Below are positions 17,354 to 25,830 of a DNA stretch of 46,434 nucleotides, in pieces. The stretch covers positions 1 to 46,434 of the forward strand of contig NZ_PQSR01000063.1 in the NCBI RefSeq assembly GCF_002920635.1. The letters run 5' to 3'. The translations under genes and the position numbers were made by a program. Positions within the stretch are counted from its first letter, which is position 1. The number at the start of each line of letters is the position of its first letter. This stretch comes from Streptomyces sp. Ru72 (GTDB lineage: Bacteria; Actinomycetota; Actinomycetes; Streptomycetales; Streptomycetaceae). The notes beneath the pieces are model-generated. The model was not told the origin of the DNA. It worked only from the letters and a program-made list of their open reading frames with translations, and did not search any database.

Positions 17354-17830
17354 CCGTCCCCGCCTGCTCAGCCCCGACGACGAGGACTTCCTCGTTCAGA
17401 CGGCCACCACCCGCCCGACCAAGCTCGGCCAGCCCTTCACCCGCTGGTCCATCCGCAAACTGCTCGCCTACCTGCGCAAGGCGCACGGCCGGGTGATCCG
17501 CATCGGCCGCGAGGCCCTGCGCTGCCTGCTCGCCCGACGCGGCGTCACCTCCCGACGCACCAAGACCTGGAAGGAGCCCACCGACCCCGACCACCACGCC
17601 GAACTCGACCCGGATCGAGCGTGTCCTGGACCGCTTCCCCGACCGGACATTCGCGTTCGACGAGTTCGACCCGCTCGGCATCCGCCCCACCGCGGGCTGC
17701 AGCTGGGCCGAGCAGGACGGTCCGACCGGCTCGCGGCGACCTGCAAGCGCACCCACGGCGTGACCCACTTCCACGGTGCTACTCGATCGGCGACGACACC
17801 CCGCGGAGCATCAACCGCCGCCGGAAGAGC
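17333..17830 (+). pseudogene. Decayed IS630-family transposase
   Basis: Recognisable blocks occur in order but in different frames. First LSPDDEDFLVQTATTRPTKLG, then PFTRWSIRKLLAYLRK and GREALRCLLARRGVTSRRTKTW (helix-turn-helix region) to about 17615. A frame change gives IERVLDRFPDRTFAFDEFDPLGIRPTAG, which includes the first Asp of the DDE triad. Further frame changes give DRLAATCKRTHGVTHFHG and CYSIGDD. Compared with the opposite copy near 19.3 kb, about 95 bases are deleted after position 17353, removing the first helix-turn-helix. The 3' third of the gene is missing. The element is immobile. Confidence 0.8.
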
Positions 17831-17906
17831 ACTGGCTCTCGTTTCACTCCTCTGGCGCCGGCGCGTCCGGACCGCACACTACTCAGGCCGCCGACATCGA
17901 CCAGGG

Positions 17907-18063
17907 GTGCGGATTGCTGGGAGTGACTTCGTAGGTCAAGCAGCGAGTTGGTAGCGGGCCCGGTGGTTGCGCTGGTGTCGTGGCCCAGATGGTAGGTCCA
18001 GTAGCGGTCGAAGTCGCCGTTGGCGAGCAGGGCGCGGAGTCTCAGGACGGCTTCGGCGCCGGC
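17907..18063 (-). mobile_element. ISKra4-type transposase C-terminal remnant, copy 1
   Basis: 157 bases. On the minus strand it encodes GAEAVLRLRALLANGDFDRYW, the conserved tail of ISKra4-family transposases, then shifts frame because of a 1-base deletion relative to copy 2. Both copies end with a similar noncoding edge. It is a direct repeat of 19081-19238. The rest of the transposase is absent. Confidence 0.7.
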
Positions 18064-18138
18064 GCTCCCCCGGCCGTCGACGCGTTCGTCCGACAAATTC
18101 GCTACCCGGCGGCCGAAGCGCCGTGATACACAACCGAC

Positions 18139-18912
18139 GTGCAAAGCATCTTGGAGTTCCCCGAGGTCCTGCGGCTGATCGAAGACCGCTCGGCCGCGTT
18201 CCGCGCCGCGATCGCTTCCGCCCCCGACCTTGACGTCCAGGTCCCGACCTGCCCGGACTGGACGCTGCGCGAACTGGCGCAGCACCTCGGCGACGGCCGC
18301 CGCCGCCAAGCCGCCATCGTCGCGGCGGGCCCGGGCGCTGAGCCCCCGGCGAAGACGGACCCGAAGGGCGCCCCGACCGCGCCCCGCGACCGCGAAGCCC
18401 TGGACGCCTGGCTCGCCGAGTCGACCGAGCTCATGCTCGACGCGATGCGCGAGGCCGGCCCGGACCGCGGCTGCTGGACCTGGTGGGGCCGCTCGCAGGC
18501 CCCGGAGACCAGCGGAGCCGTGGCCCGGCACCAGATCCAGGAGATCGCCGTCCACACCTACGACGCCCAGCTCACCCAGGGAGCCGCACAGCCGCTGCCG
18601 ACGGACGTCGCGGTCGAGGGCGTCGACGAGTTCCTGACGACCGTCGCAGCGACGACCGTCCCCTGGCCGTTCAAGCCGGCGACCATCGACCTGCACACGA
18701 CCGAGGGCCGCTCCTGGCGCCTGACCCTCAACGCCGACGGCGTCCGCTGCGACGACCTCTCCGCGGACGCGGAGCCGGGCGACATGGCGATGCGAGGCGC
18801 AGCGAGCGAACTTGTCCTCTACTTCTACGCGCGCATCCCGCTCGACGGCCTGGAGACCACCGGCGACACCGAGCCGATGGAGCAGCTCGCCGACTGGGAC
18901 CCGAACGCGTAA
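18139..18912 (+). CDS. Maleylpyruvate isomerase family, mycothiol-dependent-type protein
   Basis: 257 residues from the GTG at 18139. It has the DinB-like helical bundle of the family, with VPTCPDWTLRELAQHLG, and the metal triad of mycothiol-dependent maleylpyruvate isomerase: His49, Glu135 and His139 in HQIQEIAVHTYDAQ. A C-terminal domain contains PGDMAMRGAASELVLYFYAR. Family members are thiol-dependent isomerases or S-transferases of unknown substrate; there is no gentisate pathway gene nearby. The reading frame is intact although it sits between decayed IS fragments, so it may be a transferred cargo gene. Orthologues are common in Streptomyces. Confidence 0.85.
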   Translation: MQSILEFPEVLRLIEDRSAAFRAAIASAPDLDVQVPTCPDWTLRELAQHLGDGRRRQAAIVAAGPGAEPPAKTDPKGAPTAPRDREALDAWLAESTELMLDAMREAGPDRGCWTWWGRSQAPETSGAVARHQIQEIAVHTYDAQLTQGAAQPLPTDVAVEGVDEFLTTVAATTVPWPFKPATIDLHTTEGRSWRLTLNADGVRCDDLSADAEPGDMAMRGAASELVLYFYARIPLDGLETTGDTEPMEQLADWDPNA

Positions 18913-18913
18913 A

Positions 18914-18949
18914 GCGCGCACTTGTGACGCGTCTGCCGGTTGTGCGCGC
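18914..18949 (+). terminator. Hairpin downstream of isomerase-like gene
   Basis: GCGCGCAC (18914-18921) pairs perfectly with GTGCGCGC (18942-18949). It begins directly after the stop codon. Confidence 0.5.
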
Positions 18950-19080
18950 GCTCCTGCGGGCGCCACTGGGCCCGGGGTTGCGGACATCGCGCGGCTGCGG
19001 GCAGGCTGCGGGCCTGCTGTTCAAGGGCGAAAGGCGCACCTGCGGGCGGCTCGCGCTCGACCGGGGACAGTGCGCGGCGC

Positions 19081-19238
19081 GTGCAGATTGCAGGGACTGA
19101 CCTCGTGGATCAAGCAGCGAGTCGGTAGCGGGCCCGGTGGTTGCGCTGGTGTTCCTGGTCGAGGTGGAAGGTCCAGTAACGGTCGAAGTCGCCGTTGGCG
19201 AGCGGGGCGTGGAGTCTCAGGACGGCTTCGGCGCCGGC
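19081..19238 (-). mobile_element. ISKra4-type transposase C-terminal remnant, copy 2
   Basis: 158 bases, direct repeat of 17907-18063. The minus-strand frame is uninterrupted to a TGA at 19110 and reads AGAEAVLRLHAPLANGDFDRYW, then FHLDQEHQRNHRARYRLAA. At its upstream edge it is fused to an IS630-type fragment, so one element was cut by the other or by deletion. Confidence 0.7.
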
Positions 19239-19246
19239 CAGTGACC

Positions 19247-19396
19247 ATCGGGGTCGTCGGGGCCGAGCAGGCGGGGACGGCCTCCGGCCCACCGAGGGTC
19301 CAGGCAGGCCGGGCCGATCTGGTCGAACCGGTGGATCACGTCGACCGGTTCCGGCCCCGCCGCCGCCAACCGGGCAAACGTTCCCGGTCAGAGCAC
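19247..19396 (-). pseudogene. IS630-family transposase N-terminal fragment
   Basis: The minus-strand frame reads FARLAAAGPEPVDVIHRFDQI, then GPACLDPRWAGGRPRLLGPDD, the first helix-turn-helix region of IS630-type transposases. It stops being homologous near 19250 where the ISKra4-type tail begins. The outer 21 bases are the inverted partner of 17333-17353. It supplies the part that is deleted in the plus-strand copy, so both derive from the same kind of element. Confidence 0.75.
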
Positions 19397-22143
19397 TAGT
19401 CGTCGCGCAAGGCCATCACCATGTTGGCGAGTTGGACCCGGGAGTTGACCGACAGCTTCCGGAAGACGGACGTCAGATGCGTGTTGACCGTGTGCGGGGA
19501 GACGACGAGGAGGTCGGCGGCCGACCGGTTGGTGTGGCCCTCGGCGATCAGGCGGGCGACCTTCTTCTCCGAGGCCGTCAGCGCCTCCCATCCCTGGACG
19601 GGCCGCTGCCCGCTCGCCGCCCTGCGGCCGGCGGCACCCGCACCCTCGAGATCGCGATGCACGCGTGCCGCCGCGGCATGCGCGCCTGACGCCGCGAACG
19701 TGGCATGGGCCTGCGTCAGGACGGCCACTGCCTGCGGTTTCCGGCCCGCTGCCAGCAACGCCTTTCCGAGGTCGGCGCAGGCGGCGGCCCGCACCAGCGG
19801 GCGAGGGCTTGCCCCGAGCAGGTCGACGGAACGTTCCAGCAGGGTGAGATCGTTTTTCAGGAGCCCTAGGGCCTGCGCCGCGACACCCGCGGCGGTGGGC
19901 ACGGCCGGATTGCGCTCGGCGTGGGCTTCGGCCTGAGCGGCCAGATCCTCGGCGAGCCCTTGGTCGGCGCCTCGCAGGGCCATGCGTATCGCCGCGTCGG
20001 CCCAGGTGCGCAGCAGCCGCCAGCGCATGAAGGGGCCTTCCTGCTGCACCTGCCGGATCTTGTCGACGGCGAGGCCGATGTCCCCCTCGTCCTCGGCGAG
20101 GACCGCTTCCAGGAAGCGCACCGCGGCCGTGTTGCCCGGGTTCGGCTTGATCGCCAGCCTTTCCCGTGCCGCCGCCAGGTGTTGCCGCGCCGCCTCCCGG
20201 TCGCCGCGCAGCAGGGCGATCCGGGAGCGGATGACGCGAGCGTTCACCTGCTGGACGGGGACCTGTACCTCGTCCTCCAGGCGCTCCATGGTCACGAAGT
20301 CGGCTTCGGCGTCGTCGAGCCTGCCGAGGCCCAGATGCTGCTGAGCCTGCGCCCACAGCAGCATGGCCTCACGGGACGACCCGGCATCGTCCGCCGCCCG
20401 CAGAAGCAGCCGCTCACCGGACCCGTAGTCGTCCAGGTGCTGGTACGCCACGATCTCTTCGGGAAGGAACGCGGAGTCCACGGCGCTGAGCGCGGTGAAG
20501 CGCTGCAGCGCGACGGCGTTCTCGCCCGCGTTGAGCGCCATCTCGCCGAGCCCGAACAGGGACAGCACGTGCGCCTCCCGGTCACCGATCGCGATGGCCG
20601 CACGCAGCGCGTTCTCGCCGGCCTCACGCGCTCCGGCGAGATCATGGCTCCGGGACAGGGCCAGCGCACGCAGGGCGGCCAGCCTGGCCTCCACCTCCGG
20701 GGCGGCGCCCCCCACGGCGAGGGCCGTTTCGGCCCGGCGGCGCAGCTCCTCGGCGAGATCCAGGTTCCACAACGTCCCGCCGAGCACGGCCTGCAGCCGC
20801 CCGATCGCCTCCAGGGGTGGCCGGCCTGCCAGCAACCGGTCGCCGGTCGACAGTGCCTCACGATTCCGGCCGGCCCGCGTCAGGCACATGATCGCCTGCT
20901 CGCCCACGTCGAACCTCAGCGGCCGTGTGGCCGGTACCAGCTCCAGGGCCCGCGTCATCAGGTCGGCCGCGAGGCCCGGCGTGACGGGCAGTACGTCGTC
21001 GGCGGCTCGCCGCAACAGCGCCACCGCTTCCTCGTCCCCGGGCTGTGCGCTCCTGAGGATGTGCGACACCGCGTCGATGGGCTGGTGACCCGTGGTGACG
21101 AGGCGGTGGGCGGCCTGCCGGTGCAGAGCCTTCCGGGCCGACGGCGGGATGTCCACGTAGACCGCCTGGCGCAGCAGATCGTGCCGGAAGACCAGTTGGT
21201 CGCCGTCGTCGTCCAGGAGTCCGGCGCGCACCACCTCCTCGAGCACGCCGATCAACGTGGCGGACGGTCGGCCGTGGAGCGCGGCGGCGTCCTCGAAGCC
21301 GAACCTGCGCCCCAGCACCGCTCCCATCTGCAGGAAGCGGAGCGCTTCGGGCCGCAGGGACCCGAGTCTGCCGCGCACACCCACCACGAGCCCTGGGGGC
21401 ACGGACTCACCCGAGGCGTCGGCGGTCCGCAGTCCGGCGAGCATCTCCACCGCCAGAAACGGGTTCCCGCCGGCTCCGTCGAGCAGCTCCCGCACCCGCT
21501 CGTCGACGGCTGCCCCCAGCGTGTCGCCGGCCAGTTGGCCGATGGCCGCACCGGAAAGCGGGCCCAACGGCACGGTCACCGTGGGGAGTTCACCCTTCGC
21601 GGCCGCGACGATCTCCTCCGCCGGACCGGGAGGGCCCTGCCGCACCGACAGCAGCCACAGAACCGGCGAGCTCCGCAGGCGGGCCGGAAGCTGCTTCAGG
21701 GCGAACAGGCTGAGCGGGTCGGCCCACTGCACGTCGTCCAGGGCGATCAGCACCGGCACGCTTGCGGCTCTGGCTTCGATCGCCTCCGCGAGGCGCTCCA
21801 CCAGCCAGATCCGCCGGTCGTGATGGCGCGCGAGATCGGCGAAGGTGTCGCCGGACAGCAACGGCTCATCACCGTGCAGAACGCAGGCGGCCAACGACGA
21901 GAGCGGCACGATGTGATGCAGTTCATCGGCCCTGCCGAGGCCGGCCGAGAACCCCGCGGCCCTCGCCGTGTCCACCGTCTCCAGAAGCAGCGTGGTCTTG
22001 CCGATGCCCGGTTCCCCCCGGATCAGGATCAGCGCGCCGCTTCCGGTGCGGGCCACCGAGGCGATCAGTGTCCGCAGCTCTTCGAGTTCCGCCTCTCGGC
22101 CGCGCAGACCGCTTCGGGACAGCGATCCGCCTGACCCCGCCAC
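19396..22143 (-). CDS. LAL-type LuxR family transcriptional regulator (1)
   Basis: 915 residues from the GTG at 22143, with GGAGG seven bases upstream. The AAA-type ATPase domain follows the N-terminus: Walker A GEPGIGKTTLL (about 41-51) and Walker B VLIALDDVQWAD. A long TPR-like helical middle follows. The C-terminal LuxR helix-turn-helix reads LTASEKKVARLIAEGHTNRSAADLL, then SPHTVNTHLTSVFRKL. This is the large ATP-binding LuxR architecture, often pathway-specific activators or sugar-responsive regulators. The TAG stop at 19396-19398 lies exactly at the outer edge of the IS630-type end; the HTH is complete, but the original C-terminus may have been longer. No obvious target operon adjoins. 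Confidence 0.9.
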   Translation of the reverse strand: MAGSGGSLSRSGLRGREAELEELRTLIASVARTGSGALILIRGEPGIGKTTLLLETVDTARAAGFSAGLGRADELHHIVPLSSLAACVLHGDEPLLSGDTFADLARHHDRRIWLVERLAEAIEARAASVPVLIALDDVQWADPLSLFALKQLPARLRSSPVLWLLSVRQGPPGPAEEIVAAAKGELPTVTVPLGPLSGAAIGQLAGDTLGAAVDERVRELLDGAGGNPFLAVEMLAGLRTADASGESVPPGLVVGVRGRLGSLRPEALRFLQMGAVLGRRFGFEDAAALHGRPSATLIGVLEEVVRAGLLDDDGDQLVFRHDLLRQAVYVDIPPSARKALHRQAAHRLVTTGHQPIDAVSHILRSAQPGDEEAVALLRRAADDVLPVTPGLAADLMTRALELVPATRPLRFDVGEQAIMCLTRAGRNREALSTGDRLLAGRPPLEAIGRLQAVLGGTLWNLDLAEELRRRAETALAVGGAAPEVEARLAALRALALSRSHDLAGAREAGENALRAAIAIGDREAHVLSLFGLGEMALNAGENAVALQRFTALSAVDSAFLPEEIVAYQHLDDYGSGERLLLRAADDAGSSREAMLLWAQAQQHLGLGRLDDAEADFVTMERLEDEVQVPVQQVNARVIRSRIALLRGDREAARQHLAAARERLAIKPNPGNTAAVRFLEAVLAEDEGDIGLAVDKIRQVQQEGPFMRWRLLRTWADAAIRMALRGADQGLAEDLAAQAEAHAERNPAVPTAAGVAAQALGLLKNDLTLLERSVDLLGASPRPLVRAAACADLGKALLAAGRKPQAVAVLTQAHATFAASGAHAAAARVHRDLEGAGAAGRRAASGQRPVQGWEALTASEKKVARLIAEGHTNRSAADLLVVSPHTVNTHLTSVFRKLSVNSRVQLANMVMALRDD

Positions 22144-22372
22144 GCACGCCCCTCCAGTCCGCACCTGCCGGCCGAAGCCGGGCTCGTCCCGCACCGACCG
22201 GTACCTCCGCACCTTCGGCGTGGCTGCCGGTCCCGTCGCGACGGCTCCGGCAGGCGCGGACTACGAGCCGGAAGGCCCACTATCGCAAAAACGGCAACTC
22301 AGCGCACCCGGTGGAGGGAGCGAGTGACGTCGGCCACGCGAGCAGCGCAAGCGCGGGGAGAGCCGGGCGGAG

Positions 22373-23395
22373 TCACGGCGCGGGTACGCCGACCGCACGA
22401 GGCGTCCTCGCAGCGGAGTCCCGCCACTCGACGGGGGACATCCCGTAGACGTCCCGGAAGACCCGGCTGAAGTGGGCGGGGCTGGTGAAACCCCACTGGC
22501 GGGCCACCGCGGCGATGGTCCGGCCCGCCGCCTCCCGGCGGGCGAGGACACGTCGGCACTCCTGGAGCCGGCGGCGCTGGATCCACCGGCTGACCGTGAC
22601 GTCCTCGGTCTGGAACAGCTTGTGCAGGTAGCGAACGGAGATCTGGTGGGCTCGGGCTATGGCTTCCGGCGTCAGGTCCGGATCGGCGAGGTGCCGGTCG
22701 ATGAACACCTGGATCCGCGCCAGCATCTCCCGGGCCGCGCTCGGCGCGTCACCCGCCTGCTGATGAAGTCGCTCTTCGATCAGGACGGTGAGAAGGTCGA
22801 CGACGTGGCGGGCCAGCGCCACGCCGGTGGCCGACGGGTATGTCGCCGCGCTGTCGACGAGCTGCGCCAGAAAGGGCCCCAGCAGCGAGCCCGCCGTCGT
22901 GTCGGCGTGGATGGGCGTCGCGGTGAGCCGTCGCAGGTCGGACTCCTCCAGGCCCAGCAGCCGCCGTGGCACGACAAGGGATTTCGTCTCGAACGGATGC
23001 GGGAATTCGATCCGTAGCGGCCGTGCCGTGTCGCAGAGGACGATGTCCCCGGGGCGCAGGTGCGCCTCGCGGCCGTCCTGCAGGACTACGGCGACACCCC
23101 TGACCACGAGCGTGACGACCAGGCGCTCCTCCTGGTCCGGGGCGGTCGGCTGCGGAGTCCGCCGCGCCGACATGGGCTCGCCGTCCACCGCGGCGACCCG
23201 GAGATGGCCCAGCCGGGATGTGCGGATGGTCCCCGCGCAGACCTCGTCGGAGACGGCGACGGCAACTGGGGCGAACGTCCGGGAGAGCGCGGCGCGCCAG
23301 TACGCCAGTCTCTGGTGGGTGGGCACCGAATCGGTGGTGTAGACGGTGTCGGAGACCTGCCACCTGGGATTCGGGGTCGATGGATCCGTCGACAT
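22373..23395 (-). CDS. AraC-family transcriptional regulator (1)
   Basis: 340 residues, with GAAGGGCGGAG upstream of the ATG. The N-terminal cupin-like ligand domain (AraC-binding-like, about 30-200) contains RPGDIVLCDTARP. The C-terminal double HTH contains LTPEAIARAHQISVRYLHKLF and TIAAVARQWGFTSPAHFSRVF, with YGMSPVEWRDS. It is a clear paralogue of the product at 24635-25630, most similar in the HTH. It lies 229 bases upstream of the LAL regulator on the same strand. The inducer is unknown. Confidence 0.92.
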   Translation of the reverse strand: MSTDPSTPNPRWQVSDTVYTTDSVPTHQRLAYWRAALSRTFAPVAVAVSDEVCAGTIRTSRLGHLRVAAVDGEPMSARRTPQPTAPDQEERLVVTLVVRGVAVVLQDGREAHLRPGDIVLCDTARPLRIEFPHPFETKSLVVPRRLLGLEESDLRRLTATPIHADTTAGSLLGPFLAQLVDSAATYPSATGVALARHVVDLLTVLIEERLHQQAGDAPSAAREMLARIQVFIDRHLADPDLTPEAIARAHQISVRYLHKLFQTEDVTVSRWIQRRRLQECRRVLARREAAGRTIAAVARQWGFTSPAHFSRVFRDVYGMSPVEWRDSAARTPRAVGVPAP

Positions 23396-24032
23396 GATCT
23401 CCGCCCTTCAGCCGGTGTGCTCTATGGACACCCTGCCGACGGGCGTCGATCGGCACATCGCGTGAATCCGCTAGATCGGGGCACGGAGCAAAGGTGCGGA
23501 AGATCGGGTCCGGATTCCGGACGGTGCAGGATTTCGTTCCCTGGCCCCTTCGCGGGACAGCCCGCCCACGGGGGCTGCGACGCGAGCGGGGCGGTCGCTT
23601 CCTCGAGGAATCCCCGGCCGACCGGCGCCGGCACGCCCTCCCCCGGGCAGCGGCAGCGCGGACGGCCGGTGACGCTCCCTTTCGTGCTGCCGCCGGAAAA
23701 GGACGGTCAACATACTGATGCCTCTGAGCAGGCTGCTTGTGAGGGTGACGGTGAGGGCGTGAGGCCGCCGACGCGGCACGTCATGCACATGAAAGAGGCA
23801 GCATGCCGCCGTCGAGCCGGCCCGGAAGCGGCGACCCAGCAGGGCGGTGAATTCCGATCGGCGATCCCGAGAACGTCCACGGCATCTCCCGGTTGCCGGG
23901 AACGGGAGATGGGAAATTCCTTCACCTCGGTCTGCAGGTCCGCGGATCCGAATGGGAGGCATTACGTGGTCGGTCCTGGAATCCCCGATCACCGATGCCG
24001 CTTGATCCCGGCCCGGCTTGCGGGGCGACCCG
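23396..24032. other. Long intergenic region between AraC (1) and SsgA-like gene
   Basis: 637 bases without a convincing gene. A minus-strand frame covers most of it, but its Arg/Pro/Gly-rich translation lacks domain-like features and it runs past the SsgA-like stop codon, so I reject it. The region must hold the promoter of AraC (1). No clear repeat or RNA structure is visible to me. Confidence 0.45.
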
Positions 24033-24476
24033 TCACTCACTTCCCGCCATGAGTTCGGCCACGACGCGGTCCAGGTCGATGTGGAGCCCCTCCGTGCCCG
24101 GTGGCACGACCCTGTCGGTGTGCGCCAGGAACGCGGTGACCGCCGAGGCCGCGAGGTCCAGCGCGGCGGCTCCAGCGGTGGACCTGACGACTATGCGCAC
24201 CGAGTGCCGGTGACCCTCGTGCCGGGGTATGACCAGGACGTCTCCGACACCCGCCGGGCGGCTCAGTCCCTCCGACAGGAGGTCGCGGGCGAACACCCAG
24301 TCGACCGTGCCGGTGGACGCCCCTCCGAGGGCGAGGCACACGGCGTAGGGGTCCGTCGGGTCGTAGCGCAGCTCGGCGGGCAGCGGCACCGGCGGTTCCT
24401 GTGCTACGACGACGTGCACCACGACCTCGTGAGTGACCGGGGTGCCATCGGCGGCACCATAAAACGGCTCAGTCAT
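24033..24476 (-). CDS. SsgA-like sporulation / cell-division regulator (SALP)
   Basis: 147 residues. The sequence LPAELRYDPTDPYAVCLALGG, followed by VDWVFARDLLSEGLSRPAGVGDV and the C-terminal VPPGTEGLHIDLDRVVAELM, is diagnostic for the SsgA-like proteins unique to sporulating actinomycetes. Family members control septum site selection and wall remodelling during sporulation. Which of the several SALPs this is cannot be stated. It lies between two paralogous AraC genes on the same strand. A possible promoter is at 24516-24545. Confidence 0.9.
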   Translation of the reverse strand: MTEPFYGAADGTPVTHEVVVHVVVAQEPPVPLPAELRYDPTDPYAVCLALGGASTGTVDWVFARDLLSEGLSRPAGVGDVLVIPRHEGHRHSVRIVVRSTAGAAALDLAASAVTAFLAHTDRVVPPGTEGLHIDLDRVVAELMAGSE

Positions 24477-24515
24477 GTCTTACCCCGATCAGCAGCTCTC
24501 TTTTTTGGGGGGCAG

Positions 24516-24545
24516 CGTCTACGCAAATGACCCTAAAGCCGTCAA
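24516..24545 (-). promoter_or_regulatory. Candidate promoter of SsgA-like gene
   Basis: On the minus strand TTGACG (24545-24540) and TAGACG (24521-24516) are separated by 18 bases, about 40 bases before the ATG. This resembles a vegetative -35/-10 pair, in a region AT-richer than its surroundings. Confidence 0.35.
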
Positions 24546-24634
24546 TGGAAGTCTCTTGTCGAGCAACGTACGGAGTTTTGTCCGTGAGGGCCCAGAGAGG
24601 ACTTCCCCGGATCGATGAACCTCAGCAGGGGCGC

Positions 24635-25630
24635 CTACTGCGGTCTACGGCTGTCGCGCCACTCACTGGGAGACATCCCGTAGGCGGCCCGGAACACCCG
24701 GCTGAAATGGGCGGCACTGGTGAAACCCCACCGCTGGGCCACCGCGACGATGGTCAGATGTGCGGACTCCCGGCGCACCAGGTCCTGTCGGCACGCCTCC
24801 AGGCGGCGGCTCTGGACGAAGCGGCTGACCGTGGTGTCCTCGCCCTCGAAGACCTTGTGCAGGTAGCGCACGGAGATGTGGTGGGCGCGGGCGATGGCCT
24901 CCGGAGTCAGGTCCGGATCGGCAAGGTTCCGGCCGATGAATTCCCGGATCCGCAAACGCAGCGTCGCCTCGCCGCCGGGCGCCTCCTCGGAGTTCCTGCC
25001 GAGTCTTTCGTCGGCCAGGACCGTGAGCAGGTCCAGGACGTTTCGGGCGAGCAGCTCGCCCGTGTGCGGTCGGTACGATCCCGCGGTGTCCACCAGCCGG
25101 GACACCAGTACGGACAGCAGTCCGCCGAGTGCCGTGCCGGAGCGGAGGGGAGACGCCGTGATCTGCCGCAGGTCCGACTCCGTCAGGCCCAGGATCTGGC
25201 GCGGCACCACGAGCGACTTGGTCTGGAAGCGCTCGGGAAGGATCAGCCGGACCGGGCGCGCCATGTCGTAGATGAAGACCTCCCCGGCGCGCAGGGCCAC
25301 ATCGCGGGTGTCCTGCTCCAGTCGGGCGCCACCTTTGGTCAGCTGCTTCACGACCACGTACTCGTCCTCGTCATCCCGGGCGATGAGCCGCCGTGTCCGC
25401 CGGGCCTCCAGCGGATCGCCGTCCACCGTGGTGACCTGGAGCCGGCCCAGGGGCGCCGTGCGGATCGTGCCCGAGTGCACCTCGTCGGGGACCGACATGT
25501 CCACAGCGCCGAAGGTACGGGACAGGGCCTCACGCCAGTACGTCCGTCTTTGCGGGGTGGGCACCGTAGCCGTGGTGAGCACATGGCCGGCGAAGCCGAC
25601 TTCGCCGACTTGCGGCGCGCCTGCCGTCAT
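24635..25630 (-). CDS. AraC-family transcriptional regulator (2)
   Basis: 331 residues, with GAAAGG upstream of the ATG. The layout equals that of the product at 22373-23395: ligand domain with RAGEVFIYDMARP, then HTH with LTPEAIARAHHISVRYLHKVF, TIVAVAQRWGFTSAAHFSRVF and YGMSPSEWRDS. The two differ more in the ligand domain than in the HTH, suggesting different signals but overlapping DNA targets. It is divergent from the second LAL regulator, with about 200 bases between them that must hold both promoters. Confidence 0.92.
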   Translation of the reverse strand: MTAGAPQVGEVGFAGHVLTTATVPTPQRRTYWREALSRTFGAVDMSVPDEVHSGTIRTAPLGRLQVTTVDGDPLEARRTRRLIARDDEDEYVVVKQLTKGGARLEQDTRDVALRAGEVFIYDMARPVRLILPERFQTKSLVVPRQILGLTESDLRQITASPLRSGTALGGLLSVLVSRLVDTAGSYRPHTGELLARNVLDLLTVLADERLGRNSEEAPGGEATLRLRIREFIGRNLADPDLTPEAIARAHHISVRYLHKVFEGEDTTVSRFVQSRRLEACRQDLVRRESAHLTIVAVAQRWGFTSAAHFSRVFRAAYGMSPSEWRDSRRPQ

Positions 25631-25830
25631 GGTTCAGACCTTTCAAGCATCAAAAACCAACTTTGTCTCGAGGCTGCGATCGCCCCACCGCTCACGGCAT
25701 CGGCACAATGACTGCGGACTGACTGTGGTCGAGGGGCTGGGCGTACACGGGGTCCTCCCCGCCCGGCCCCCGCCCCCTTGCCCCACATAGAATGTTTTCG
25801 CTGATCAGACGTGCTGCTGGGGGTTACCGG

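Noticed and set aside
17779..18987. 402-codon minus-strand frame over the isomerase-like gene
   Set aside because: Only its last part carries the ISKra4-type tail; the remainder is the antisense shadow of the isomerase gene.
17907..19238. Active composite transposon
   Set aside because: Both repeat copies are only transposase tails, so no present mobility can be claimed.
23471..24040. 189-codon minus-strand frame in the long intergenic region
   Set aside because: No ribosome site, Arg/Pro-rich translation without fold features, and it overlaps the end of the SsgA-like gene.
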